Positions 28,270-36,459 of a DNA stretch of 64,000 nucleotides are shown piece after piece; the first letter of the stretch is position 1; each line of letters opens with the position of its first letter. The stretch covers positions 62,001-126,000 of the forward strand of contig CAVVPS010000014.1 of the NCBI GenBank assembly GCA_963750195.1, read 5' to 3'. The notes below the pieces were generated by a model. That model saw nothing but the letters and a program-made list of their open reading frames with translations, had not been told where the DNA came from and made no database searches. Source of the DNA: AP-15 sp963750195. Lineage in GTDB: Bacteria > Pseudomonadota > Alphaproteobacteria > ATCC43930 > CGMCC-115725. The position numbers and the translations under genes were made by a program.

Positions 28270-28976
28270 TGGGCGGCGCGGCATCCCTGGCCGCGACGAT
28301 CTACCAGGCCAGCACCTGGGTATTGCCGGTCGTCTTCGCTGTGACCTTTCACGAAGCGGCGCACGGGTTTATCGCGCTTCGTTTTGGTGACGACACTGCT
28401 CTGCGAGCGCGCCGCGTCACCTTCAACCCGCTCAACCACATCGACCCGTTCGGGACGATCATTTTGCCGGCGCTGCTGCTGCTGGGGTCGGGCGGTCGCT
28501 TGCTGTTCGGCTATGCCAAGCCGGTGCCGGTCAATTTCGGCCGCTTGCACGACCCGCGGCGCGACATGGTGTGGGTGGCGCTCGCCGGGCCGGGCACCAA
28601 CGTACTGTTGGCGATTGTCTCGTCGCTGTTGTTTTACGGGGTGGCCTTCTTGCCGGCGAGCCCGGCCGAGTGGATTGACGCGAACCTCGTTCACTCGCTG
28701 CAGATCAACGCGGCACTGTGCGTCTTCAACATGCTCCCATTGCCCCCCTTGGATGGTGGGAGAGTCGCAGTCGGCCTGTTGCCGCGCGCACTCGCCTATC
28801 CGCTCGCCCGGCTCGAGCCGTATGGCATCCCGATCCTGCTGGCTCTGCTGTTCGTGCTGCCCTGGATCGGCGCGCAGATCGGCGTCAATCTCAATATCCT
28901 CGCCTATGTGATCGGGGTGCCGATGCAGGCCCTGATCAACTTCGTGCTGACCCTGACCGGACAGGGCGGCGGATGA
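28269..28976 (+). CDS. Site-2 protease-like membrane metalloprotease (M50)
   Basis: A 235-residue polytopic protein with the zinc motif HEAAH in VTFHEAAHGFIALRFGDD and the third-ligand motif NMLPLPPLDGGR in a late helix. This places it in the M50B group of intramembrane proteases. FNPLNHIDPFGTIILPALLL is typical of the short bacterial form. The ATG at 28269 overlaps the nagZ stop (a GTG at 28266 is possible), and its stop overlaps the scpA ATG. The substrate is unknown. Confidence 0.9.
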   Translation: MGGAASLAATIYQASTWVLPVVFAVTFHEAAHGFIALRFGDDTALRARRVTFNPLNHIDPFGTIILPALLLLGSGGRLLFGYAKPVPVNFGRLHDPRRDMVWVALAGPGTNVLLAIVSSLLFYGVAFLPASPAEWIDANLVHSLQINAALCVFNMLPLPPLDGGRVAVGLLPRALAYPLARLEPYGIPILLALLFVLPWIGAQIGVNLNILAYVIGVPMQALINFVLTLTGQGGG

Positions 28977-29815
28977 GCGATCTCGTCCCTGAGTGGGACG
29001 CTCCCCCGCCTCGCGTGCGTGGAGAAGGCGGGGGAGAGGAGTGGCGCGCGCCGGCCGAGCAACTGGTGCTCGACCTCGACGGCTATGAGGGGCCGATCGA
29101 TCTGCTGCTGTCTCTGGCGCGCGAGCAAAAGGTCGATCTCGCCAAGATCTCGATCCTGGCGCTGGCCGACCAATACCTTGCTTTTATCGACCGGCAGCAG
29201 CAATTGCGCCTGGAGATCGCCGCCGATTACCTGGTGATGGCGGCGTGGCTGGCTTATTTGAAATCGCGTCTGCTGCTGCCCCAACCGCCGCAGGAAGACG
29301 AGCCGGAGGCAGCCGAGATCGCCGCCGCGCTGGGGCATCGCCTCAAGCTCCTAGAGGCGATGCAGACCGCCGGCCGAAGGCTGATGGTCCGCCCGCGCCT
29401 GGGCTTCGATTGGTTTTTGCGCGGCGCCCCCGAAGGGCTGGCGACAGTGGCGGTGCCGGTTTGGCGGCTCGATCTTTACGAGCTGCTGCGCGCCTATGGC
29501 GACGGCCGCCGGCGGAGCACCGCGGCGTTGCTGACGATCGAGCCGTCGGTGTTTCATTCGATCGACGACGCGTTGAAGCGCTTGAGGCGTTTTCTCGGCC
29601 GGATGCCCGACTGGCGCGAGCTGACGCGATTTCTGCCGGACGAGCGCGGCGAGGAGCTGCGCCGCTCTGCCCTCGCCGCAACCTTTGCCGCCGCACTCGA
29701 GCTAGTTCGCGAAGGCAGGGTCGAGTTGCGTCAGGACCGCGCCTTTGGCCCGATCTATCTGCGCAGCCCGCCCCCGGTTGCGCTGCACGGAGGGGGCGAG
29801 GGGATTCGCCGGTGA
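28973..29815 (+). CDS. scpA: Segregation and condensation protein A
   Basis: The kleisin subunit of the SMC-ScpAB condensin. The core starts LVLDLDGYEGPIDLLLSLAR, continues with ADYLVMAAWLAYLKSRLLLP, and ends in the kleisin C-terminal winged helix near ALKRLRRFLGRMPDW. About 25 extra N-terminal residues (WDAPPPRVRGEGGGEEW) are encoded by a GC-rich palindrome at 29001-29036, and the last residues (PPVALHGGGEGIRR) by a second one. The ATG overlaps the M50 stop. Confidence 0.93.
   Translation: MSDLVPEWDAPPPRVRGEGGGEEWRAPAEQLVLDLDGYEGPIDLLLSLAREQKVDLAKISILALADQYLAFIDRQQQLRLEIAADYLVMAAWLAYLKSRLLLPQPPQEDEPEAAEIAAALGHRLKLLEAMQTAGRRLMVRPRLGFDWFLRGAPEGLATVAVPVWRLDLYELLRAYGDGRRRSTAALLTIEPSVFHSIDDALKRLRRFLGRMPDWRELTRFLPDERGEELRRSALAATFAAALELVREGRVELRQDRAFGPIYLRSPPPVALHGGGEGIRR
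29001..29036. repeat. GC-rich palindromic element inside scpA (5' copy)
   Basis: Perfect ten-base arms CTCCCCCGCC (29001-29010) and GGCGGGGGAG (29027-29036) around a 16-base loop, translated in frame into a proline- and glycine-rich insert. The arms resemble the intergenic palindrome at 35373-35396. It looks like a mobile palindromic element tolerated within a coding region. Confidence 0.6.
29767..29799. repeat. GC-rich palindromic element at the scpA 3' end
   Basis: Seven-base arms CGCCCCC (29769-29775) and GGGGGCG (29792-29798) around a 16-base loop, in frame at the C terminus of ScpA just before the scpB start. It is similar in composition and translation to the 5' copy. Confidence 0.45.
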
Positions 29816-30391
29816 GCGAGCGGGCGCAGCAAATTCGGCTCGTCGAGGCGCTGCTGTTCGCCGCCGGTGAACCATTGACCGAGGAAATGCTGGGCCGGCG
29901 CCTCGATGATGTGGCCGATCTGCGGGACCTGTTGGGCGAACTTGCCGAGCATTACGCCGGGCGCGGGGTCAACCTCATGCGGCTCGACCGGCGGCTGGGC
30001 GTTTCGCACCGCGCCCGATCTCGCCGGCGCCTTGCGCATCGAACGGCCCGTTGTCCGCAGATTGTCGCGCGCCGCGGTCGAGACTCTGGCGGTGATCGCC
30101 TACCACCAGCCGGTCACTCGGGCCGAAATCGAGGAGATCCGCGGGGTCGGCCTGGGCAAAGGCACGATCGACAATCTGATGGAAGCCGGCTGGGTCCGTC
30201 CCAAGGGCCGCCGCATGAGCCCCGGCCGGCCGCTGCTATGGGTCACGACACCGGGCTTTCTCACCCATTTCGGCCTCGACACTCTGCGCGACCTGCCCGC
30301 CGTCGACGAGTTGCGCGCCGCCGGCCTCCTCGACCTGACCCCACCGGTTCTCAACGAAGTCGCGCCGGAGACGCCGTCGGCTATATTTTGA
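29812..30391 (+). CDS. scpB: Segregation and condensation protein B, frameshifted
   Basis: The ScpB winged-helix partner of ScpA. It starts at a GTG overlapping the scpA stop (MSERAQQIRLVEALLFAAGE). At about 29994 an extra C (CGGCTGGG in place of CGGTGGG) shifts the frame. Past it come WAFRTAPDLAGALRIE, AAVETLAVIAYHQPVTRAEI and the typical core IRGVGLGKGTIDNLMEAGWV. It stops at 30391. A functional scpB is normally kept, so the indel is probably a sequence error. Confidence 0.88.
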
Positions 30392-30562
30392 GATCGTGAC
30401 GCCGTAACCAGCGACGCGGAGGCCGACGCCTCCGAGTCACGGCCGACTCATTCTTCCCGGCACTGGCCGGGACCCATGTCTCTGGTGGGCACCGGCCTTC
30501 GCCGGTGTGCCGCGAAGATATCACCGCCAGAACAGTTCGCGAGCCATATTACGAGGCCTTCG
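30392..30562. other. Convergent intergenic region with hairpins
   Basis: The gap between scpB and the convergent amidohydrolase gene contains two perfect seven-base stems: CGGAGGC/GCCTCCG at 30417-30434 and CACCGGC/GCCGGTG at 30490-30507. Neither is followed by a strong T tract on either strand. In many relatives tatABC follows scpB; none is present here. Confidence 0.45.
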
Positions 30563-31744
30563 TCACGCCGCTTGGTCGAGTTTGAAGAATTCGACGCAGT
30601 TGTCGGCCCAGATGCGGCGTTTGTCGGCCTCGGGGATGTCGGCGTAGATCTTGTCGATCAGCGGGCGCGAGTTGGGCCACTCGCATTCGATATGCGGGAA
30701 GTCGGTGGCGAACATGATGCGGTCGACGCCGACATGCTGGCGCTCCTCGACCGCGACGCGCTCGTACTGGACGCTGAAATAAACGTGGTTGCGCACGTAA
30801 TGGCTCGGCAATTCTTTTAGCGGCTTAAAGCCAAGATATTCCTGGGCCCAGCCAAGATGGCGCTGGTACCACAGATCCATGTGCTCAAGCCAGAACGGGA
30901 CCCAGCCGAGCCGGGTCTCGGCAAAGAAGACCTTCAGCTCCGGGTGGCGTTCGAACACGCCGGCGAGAACCAGTTGGGCGATGCTGACCGACGGCGCCAG
31001 GCCGAAATTGCACAGCCATTCGAGGAACGGCCGGCGCAGCCGCTGCATGATTACCGGATCTTCTTTCGGGTATTTGAAGGTCGGCTGGGTGGCGCGCGCG
31101 CCGGTGCGGTAGAACTGGACATGCACCGTCACCGGCATGTCCATATCGACCGCGGCGGCCCAGAACTTGTCGTCCTCCGGCGTCGGATAACCCTTGGCGC
31201 TGGGTAAGGCGCCCATCAGGATGCCCTTCAGCCCGAGTTTCTTGCAATGCGCCATCTCGGCGATCGCGTCGTCGACATTGGTGATCGGGATCACGCCCAT
31301 GCCGATCAGCCGGTCGGGATCGACCGCGCAATATTCCTCGGCGAGCCAGTCGTTGTAACCGCGGATCACCGCCTTGTAGACCTCGTCATGGCTGATATTG
31401 CGCCAGAACACCGGCCCCGCGACCATCGCCGCGAACAGGACTTCGGCGTCCATGCCGTCGCGGTCCTGTTCCTTGACCCGCTGCTCGGGCGAGCCAGTGC
31501 CGGCGGCGTCGGCGACCTTGAGGCCGAAGGGCTGCCAGGTCCCCTCGGCACGGCCGGCGCGCAGATCGAGAAAATTCGCCTCCAATAGGGGCTGGCCCTC
31601 GATCATCAGGGCGTCGCCGCCATCGGGCAAATGCACCGTGTGCGGAGCGCGATCGCGATATTTCTGCGGCACCCGATGCACCCACCGCTCGGGCGGGACT
31701 TCGAGATGCCCGTCGCTCGACATCAGATTGTATTTCCGCGCCAT
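30563..31744 (-). CDS. Amidohydrolase-family (ACMSD-like) metalloenzyme
   Basis: A roughly 393-residue amidohydrolase-2 TIM-barrel protein. The first metal motif is SSDGHLEVPPERW. A later barrel histidine sits in MPVTVHVQFYRTG, and the metal aspartate in RIMFATDFPHIECEWPNS. Family members decarboxylate or hydrolyse aromatic-ring cleavage products and similar acids. The ATG at 31744 has GGGAGGGG five bases upstream. It shares the strand of the diiron/dioxygenase cluster but is separated from it by the RHH gene and a plus-strand regulator. Confidence 0.85.
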   Translation of the reverse strand: MARKYNLMSSDGHLEVPPERWVHRVPQKYRDRAPHTVHLPDGGDALMIEGQPLLEANFLDLRAGRAEGTWQPFGLKVADAAGTGSPEQRVKEQDRDGMDAEVLFAAMVAGPVFWRNISHDEVYKAVIRGYNDWLAEEYCAVDPDRLIGMGVIPITNVDDAIAEMAHCKKLGLKGILMGALPSAKGYPTPEDDKFWAAAVDMDMPVTVHVQFYRTGARATQPTFKYPKEDPVIMQRLRRPFLEWLCNFGLAPSVSIAQLVLAGVFERHPELKVFFAETRLGWVPFWLEHMDLWYQRHLGWAQEYLGFKPLKELPSHYVRNHVYFSVQYERVAVEERQHVGVDRIMFATDFPHIECEWPNSRPLIDKIYADIPEADKRRIWADNCVEFFKLDQAA

Positions 31745-31951
31745 CCGGACCCCTCCCAAGCGTTGCCGGCGCAATACTAACAAGCTCTGTTCGAAAGCGA
31801 CACCGGTTGATGTGTCGCGCTTGTCGTGAAGGTCGGTGTGGTTCCGGGCCCGCGCCCATGTTCATCAGACGCTGACCGCGCAGGCAAGTTCGACTGATTT
31901 GCGCCGGCCGCTCGGGCGGTAAGCTGAACGGTCCTAACGGGTAACTGCCGG

Positions 31952-32207
31952 TTATGCTGCGTTTTCGCCCGGGGGCAAGCTTCTTTCCCCATGACCTACG
32001 CGATCGCCCAGGACGCCAAAGCTCGCGGACTGCCTGCCGGTAGTTCGCGAGTTCGGTCTGCTCCACCGCCAGGCCGCGTTTCAGGAGTTCACGGATGGCT
32101 GCGGCGCGGCTCGGCATCCGATGGGCAAATCGCCAGTCGTCCAGTGCGCTCAGTTCATCGGAATCCAGCATGATCTGCAGGCGCTCGGGCCTATTCCGAT
32201 CGGGCAT
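31952..32207 (-). CDS. Ribbon-helix-helix-type small regulator, frameshifted
   Basis: It starts at the ATG preceded by GGAGGTGCTGGCG and encodes RLQIMLDSDELSALDDWRFA followed by HRMPSRAAAIRELLKRGL, a ribbon-helix-helix DNA-binding or antitoxin-like fold common in alphaproteobacteria. As read, the frame runs on into the amidohydrolase gene. Removing one A at the GAAC tract (32043-32046 on the plus strand) instead gives TTGRQSASFGVLG, matching the usual short C-terminal tail, and a stop at 31952. Confidence 0.6.
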
Positions 32208-32503
32208 CGCCAGCACCTCCTTGTGCACCGATCGCGCAGTTTTAGCGATAGGGGGCCAACTCTGTCAATTACTAACTTTAGGCCAACCACTCAGCAATCT
32301 GTAATCCCGCAAAGCCATACCAATGCGCTCATCGTGGGTAGTACATAAATGATTATATCACTGTAATAACCTCAATATAAGCAAACTGTGTCTAATAATC
32401 ATAAGCATTGTGCAAAAATAATATTATGCGTTTGAGGATCGAGTGAGTTACAATTCCTGTTTGATTTGGAGGGATCGGTCACGTCTCCGGCAAGGGGAGT
32501 GCA
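32208..32503. other. AT-rich divergent regulatory region
   Basis: About 296 bases between the RHH gene and the OmpR-type regulator. The part at 32260-32440 is the most AT-rich stretch I see in this window, with many TAAT/ATTA words. No gene or clear repeat was found. Candidate promoters are likely, and the composition suggests acquired or heavily regulated DNA. Confidence 0.45.
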
Positions 32504-33292
32504 ATGAACCAAGACACGCACATATTGGTTGTTGAGGACGATCTAGCGATCCGCGATGTCTTAAAGAAATACCTCTCAGGGGAAGGCTACCGGATTTCGG
32601 TCGCTGGTAACGGATGCGAAATGCGCCGAGTCATCCAACAATCGCCGGTGGATATAGTCGTGCTCGACTTGGTGCTTCCCGGCGACGACGGTTTGGCGCT
32701 CGCCCGTTGGTTGCGCACTGAGAATTCGGGCGTTGGAATCATCATGATGACCGGACGCGGCGAAACCATCGACCGCATCATCGGGCTCGAGATGGGCGCC
32801 GACGACTACCTAGTAAAACCGTTTCACCTGCGCGAAGTGCTCGCGCGAATCAAGAGCGTCCAGCGTCGCACCAGGCGTTTGGTCGCGAACCAACCAGGGG
32901 CCGACCGCTCACAATTGCGCTTTGCCGGTTGGCTGCTTGACACGTCCGCGCGCGAACTGTTCTCGCCGGCCGGCGAGAACGTTCGGCTGACCCGCGGGGA
33001 ATTCGACCTGCTGGTCGCATTCGTCAGCCATCCCAATCAGCTATTGAACAGAGACCAGCTGCTGGATCTCGGCCGGGACCGGGAAACAGGCTCATTTGAC
33101 CGGACCATTGATGTCCAGGTCGGGCGCCTTCGCCGGAAGCTCAACGACGATCCCAGACAACCTCACCTGATAAAGACGCTGCGCGGCGCCGGGTATATGT
33201 TTACCGTACCCGTCGAAATGGTAACCGATCGCGCTTGGTCAGCGCCGGAGACTTCCAGCCACTCTGAGCCGCGCTCGCTCGATCCGTGCTAA
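32504..33292 (+). CDS. OmpR-family response regulator, no adjacent kinase
   Basis: A 262-residue two-domain regulator. The receiver has the acidic pair in VVEDDLAIRD, the phosphoacceptor aspartate in DIVVLDLVLPGDDGLALARW, and the lysine in DDYLVKPFHLREV. The C-terminal winged helix reads LTRGEFDLLVAFVSHPNQLL, and DVQVGRLRRKLNDDP precedes TLRGAGYMF. AAGGGGAGTGCA precedes the ATG. No histidine kinase gene is next to it. Its stop overlaps the stop of the convergent ferredoxin by four bases. Confidence 0.92.
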   Translation: MNQDTHILVVEDDLAIRDVLKKYLSGEGYRISVAGNGCEMRRVIQQSPVDIVVLDLVLPGDDGLALARWLRTENSGVGIIMMTGRGETIDRIIGLEMGADDYLVKPFHLREVLARIKSVQRRTRRLVANQPGADRSQLRFAGWLLDTSARELFSPAGENVRLTRGEFDLLVAFVSHPNQLLNRDQLLDLGRDRETGSFDRTIDVQVGRLRRKLNDDPRQPHLIKTLRGAGYMFTVPVEMVTDRAWSAPETSSHSEPRSLDPC

Positions 33293-33492
33293 GGCGCAGC
33301 CGGCTGATATTGCACCAGCGCGCCCGGTGCCGGGCAATAGTCGAGGCATTCGCCGCAACCGGTGCATTTGTCCGGCTGGACCTCGTAGAGGTGGCGCGGC
33401 TCCAGCAGCATCGGCCGGATCGCCAATTCCGGGCAGACCTCGCGGCACAGGCCGCACGAGTTGCAGATCGCGTAGTCGATCCGCACCTTCAT
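33289..33492 (-). CDS. Two-[4Fe-4S] ferredoxin-type protein (distal)
   Basis: A 67-residue ferredoxin with two cysteine clusters: CNSCGLCREVCP near residues 10-21 and CTGCGECLDYCPAPG near 43-57. It would carry electrons in the cytoplasm. It is the last gene of the minus-strand diiron cluster, separated from the diiron gene by about 140 bases that include a dispersed repeat. Supplying reductant to the diiron proteins is inferred from location. Confidence 0.88.
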   Translation of the reverse strand: MKVRIDYAICNSCGLCREVCPELAIRPMLLEPRHLYEVQPDKCTGCGECLDYCPAPGALVQYQPAAP

Positions 33493-33514
33493 GCTCTTCG
33501 GCCCATTGTTCTCG

Positions 33515-33605
33515 CGTCTTGGCCGGGCTTGACCCGGCCATCCATGAGAGAACGCCGCGGCCCTTGCATGTATCGCGTGGATGCCCGGACCGAGTCCGGG
33601 CATGA
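33515..33605. repeat. Dispersed intergenic repeat, copy 2
   Basis: The left part GGCCGGGCTTGACCCGGCCA leads into TCCATGAG, and the right part reads TGGATGCCCGGACCGAGTCC then GGGCATGACC. Each half is a small inverted repeat, and the two halves are roughly complementary in layout. It lies between the diiron gene and the distal ferredoxin, and resembles copy 1 at about 27122. Confidence 0.5.
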
Positions 33606-33631
33606 CCGAATTGAGCTTTGGGCACGAACTA

Positions 33632-34352
33632 TCATCGGATACCGGCGATTTGGTGCAGCAGATAATCCAGCGCCTCTTCAACCGGCTTTTGTGTCTCGGG
33701 GGTCGCACACAGGAAGTCGATCTGGAACTTGCCTTCCATGAAGTGCATCAGTTCCTCGTCGCGCTGGCTCAGATGCTCGTGGCGCACCAGCGGATCGGCG
33801 ACCCGGTCGAGATAGGCCATGATGCCGATGCAGGCATTCGCCTCGGTGTAGTAGTTCTGGGCGGCGCGGGCCAGCGGATGGATATGCGGGAACATCATCG
33901 ACAGCCCGAAATAGGCCGGCAACGGTTGGGTGTTGGCCTGCGCGATGTCCATCAGTTCGCGCTCGTTGTCGATCCAGCCCTTGCCGAGCAAAACGTCGGC
34001 GTGCAATTTCTGAATGCTTGCACTCGTCCCAGATCTGGCGGGCGCGCATGCGCTGCAGATCGATGTAACGCTCCTGGTCGGCGATATCGACCGATAAGAG
34101 CTGGCCCGACATCTGTTTGATCGACATGTGCACGCCTTCGGCGGCATAGCCGCGCAATGCGCGATCCTTTTTCCAGTCCTCATCGTTGGTCGCCAATTCG
34201 CGCTCGATCTCGGCGAGCGTGCGTTCCAGTGAAATCTCCCACCCCTTGACGCAGCGCTCGCGGGTCAGGCGCAGCCGGAACTCGGCGCCGGGCGCCCCCG
34301 GCATCGTCGGCCACACCCATTTGTCGAGAAACTGTTCGAGGATCGGCTGCAT
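33632..34352 (-). CDS. Ferritin-like diiron protein (subunit B), frameshifted
   Basis: A roughly 239-residue helical protein. It has two ExxH motifs in separate helices, ECKH in RARQIWDECKHSE and ELMH in LSQRDEELMHFMEGKFQID, plus candidate glutamate ligands in AAEGVHMSIKQM and YYTEANACIGIM. This is the four-helix E/ExxH/E/ExxH arrangement of diiron oxygenases or ferritin-like enzymes. One extra A in an AAATT tract at about 34007 splits the frame; repaired, it reads HSELHADVLLGKGWIDNE. It begins one base after the ferredoxin stop. The substrate is unknown. Confidence 0.7.
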
Positions 34353-34353
34353 G

Positions 34354-34608
34354 TCAGGCCTCCCGCCACGCCTCGGGCGGGGGAGGGACCATCGAGCGGC
34401 CGGTCTCGGCCTCGACGATCGACCCTTCGGCCGGGCAATACATCAGGCACGCGGTGCACCCCGGATAGGTGCATTTATCGATATCGATTTCGATGCGGTG
34501 CAACGGCTCCAACGCCACATAGACGGCGTTAAGATCGATCTCGCGGCAGACGACGTAGCACATTCGGCATTCGGTGCAGCGCTGGTGATCGATCTTGAGG
34601 CTGGCCAT
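34354..34608 (-). CDS. Two-cluster ferredoxin-type protein (proximal)
   Basis: An 84-residue protein with CTECRMCYVVCREID (residues 11-25) and a second, unusually spaced set CTYPGCTACLMYCPAEG. The extra residues between the first two cysteines (CTYPGC, not CxxC) make the second cluster atypical. It has an acidic, proline-rich C terminus. It lies between the two diiron genes with gaps of about 11 and 1 bases, so it is almost certainly co-translated with them as their electron donor. Confidence 0.85.
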   Translation of the reverse strand: MASLKIDHQRCTECRMCYVVCREIDLNAVYVALEPLHRIEIDIDKCTYPGCTACLMYCPAEGSIVEAETGRSMVPPPPEAWREA

Positions 34609-34619
34609 GCCGGGTTCTC

Positions 34620-35357
34620 TCAGTCCAGCACTTGAACCCGCTGCATCGGCGGCGCCGGCGTTTGCCGGTCAAGGACGAAATCGCCGAGTTCGTGCAGAAA
34701 GCGGCCGTAGTCGCGTTTGGCGACGGCGCAGGCCCAGCGGCACAGCTCGGCCTCGACCGGTTTCTCGATGAATTCTTCGACGATGCGGCGGCCCATATTG
34801 ATGTGGCTGCGATTCTCGACAGCCTGGCTTGTGAAGACGCCTTGAAGATCGGTGTCCGAGGTCGCCGCGGCCAGCCGTTCCATCCAGTCGAACTCGATGA
34901 CCTTGGGACCCAGATTCAACGCGGCGATGCGGATCGGATGCGGATAGGTGGCGAGGTTGCGCAGCGAAAAAACGTAATAGGCCAGCGCCGAATCGAGCAC
35001 GAATTGGCCATAGGGCTGATGAAACGCCTCCTTTTGGGTGGCGATCGCCCCGCGCCGCAGCAGCGCGTCGAGATACAGCATCTCGTGGGTGGATTCATCG
35101 ACGATCTGTTTCGAGAACAGGTATTTGACCGAGGCCGGAAAGTCGTTGATCTCCAGGCCCTGGCCCCAGCCGCCATAGATGTAATAAAACATCCGTTCGA
35201 GGGTCCACAGCCGGCCGATCAGCCGGGCAGCGGCCGCGGCGTCGATGCCGTTCTGCCCGGCTGCCGCGATCACCGCCTCGAACGGGGTGGCGCGGCTTTC
35301 CGCCCGGCTCTTGCCGATCAGCTCCTGCGCCAGTTCCCGCCCCGGCAGGTCGGGCAT
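34620..35357 (-). CDS. Ferritin-like diiron protein (subunit A)
   Basis: A 245-residue helical protein from the ATG at 35357 (MPDLPGRELAQELIGKS). The first iron-ligand candidates lie in LWTLERMFYYIYGGW and IVDESTHEMLYLDALL (ExxH). The second pair may be VIEFDWMERL and VENRSHINMGRRIVEEF, where the histidine spacing is ExxxH. Subunit B shows two regular ExxH motifs, so A could be the less canonical partner of an alpha-beta pair. No close named family came to mind. Confidence 0.65.
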   Translation of the reverse strand: MPDLPGRELAQELIGKSRAESRATPFEAVIAAAGQNGIDAAAAARLIGRLWTLERMFYYIYGGWGQGLEINDFPASVKYLFSKQIVDESTHEMLYLDALLRRGAIATQKEAFHQPYGQFVLDSALAYYVFSLRNLATYPHPIRIAALNLGPKVIEFDWMERLAAATSDTDLQGVFTSQAVENRSHINMGRRIVEEFIEKPVEAELCRWACAVAKRDYGRFLHELGDFVLDRQTPAPPMQRVQVLD

Positions 35358-35372
35358 TACCCCCACCAGAAA

Positions 35373-35396
35373 CCCTCCCCCGAGCGCGGGGGAGGG
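35373..35396. repeat. Perfect GC-rich palindrome before the diiron A gene
   Basis: CCCTCCCCCG (35373-35382), a four-base loop and CGGGGGAGGG (35387-35396) form a ten-base perfect stem. It sits in the 52-base gap between the dioxygenase stop and the diiron A start and resembles the palindromes inside scpA. On the minus-strand mRNA it could act as a processing or attenuating hairpin. Confidence 0.6.
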
Positions 35397-35409
35397 AATG
35401 GGAGGGGGC

Positions 35410-36459
35410 TCACGGTTCGTAGACCGCAAAGCATTTGTTGGAGTTGAAAATCCAGCTTTCGACAAACGACGTTTCGGTCGGCCGCCTGTCCAGCGCGTTC
35501 ATCGCGCCCATCAGGCACATCCAGTTCAGGATCTCCTGCTGGCCGCTGTCTTCGACCGCGCTCAGCGGGCGCTCGCGCCAGGCCGCGTAGTCGCTCCTCA
35601 CCAGCGCGTCGTATAGTCCCCGGTCGGCCGGAACATCCGGATAGAGCAGATAGTTCTTCGGCGTCAGAAACGCGTGCGACCAGCTCGACGAGGCAATCAG
35701 CGCCACCCGGTACGGACTGTCGGCGACGACCCGGGCGCAGGCCGCACCGAGGTCGAAGCAGCGCCATGGAAGCGGGGAGGGCGGATCGAGGTCGTCCTCG
35801 GCCGGCAATTCGCCGAGGCTGCGCACGCCGGCCTGCTGGGCGATGACCCGGCGGCCATAGCAATTAACCTGGAACGGCAGCACCGGGTAGGGGAAGCCTT
35901 TCCGATCGTAATCCATGAACAGGAGGGTGTTCAGAAACGCATGGCCGAGCTGGTGATGCAGCGGCCGATAGGCATAGGAAACGTCAAACCCGGTTTCGAT
36001 CATCTTGCCGGCGATGTATTTGCCGGCGCCAGGATGGCCCTTATATTCGAAAACCTTGTCTTTGGGCTCGTTCCACGCATTCTGGGCGCGATAATATTCC
36101 CAAGGCTTCGGCGCCATCCCTTCGTAAGCCAGCAGGCAAAACGGCGGAATGATGTCTTCGCGAAAGTTTTCGTACTGGTCGTCGCCCCAGATCACGACCA
36201 AGTCGGGGGCGAACTCGTCGAGAACCCGGCGTGCGTTACGGAACCCCGATATCAGCGCCTCGCGATGCCGCCGCGCCGCGGACAGCCCCTGGTCGGCGCC
36301 ATATTCCTCGCGCATTGCCGCCGGCCAGCCCTCGGGATGGCGATATTGCTCGGGGAGCGCCGGATCGTCGAGGATGCGCTTCAGGATGCGCCCCATGCTC
36401 TCGTCGGTTCCCGAAAGCGGCGGAAAGTGGGTGACGCCGAGGCCCAGAATCTCTCCCAT
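35410..36459 (-). CDS. LigB-superfamily extradiol-type dioxygenase
   Basis: A 349-residue protein of the class III extradiol dioxygenase fold. Metal-ligand candidates are the histidine in GLGVTHFPPLSG and residues of YAYRPLHHQLGHAFLNT and IASSSWSHAFLTPKN. The second canonical ligand region, normally DH, reads VVIWGDDQYENFRED, so this is a divergent subfamily. The ATG at 36459 has GGGAGG close upstream; the longer frame to 36654 is unsupported. It is the first gene of the minus-strand cluster with two ferredoxins and two diiron proteins, which suggests consecutive oxygenation steps on an aromatic or related compound. Confidence 0.82.
   Translation of the reverse strand: MGEILGLGVTHFPPLSGTDESMGRILKRILDDPALPEQYRHPEGWPAAMREEYGADQGLSAARRHREALISGFRNARRVLDEFAPDLVVIWGDDQYENFREDIIPPFCLLAYEGMAPKPWEYYRAQNAWNEPKDKVFEYKGHPGAGKYIAGKMIETGFDVSYAYRPLHHQLGHAFLNTLLFMDYDRKGFPYPVLPFQVNCYGRRVIAQQAGVRSLGELPAEDDLDPPSPLPWRCFDLGAACARVVADSPYRVALIASSSWSHAFLTPKNYLLYPDVPADRGLYDALVRSDYAAWRERPLSAVEDSGQQEILNWMCLMGAMNALDRRPTETSFVESWIFNSNKCFAVYEP

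Noticed and set aside
31386..32228. A 280-residue ribbon-helix-helix protein
   Set aside because: Only the first 65 residues or so look like protein; the rest overlaps the amidohydrolase gene out of frame. A single-base error with a stop at 31952 fits better.
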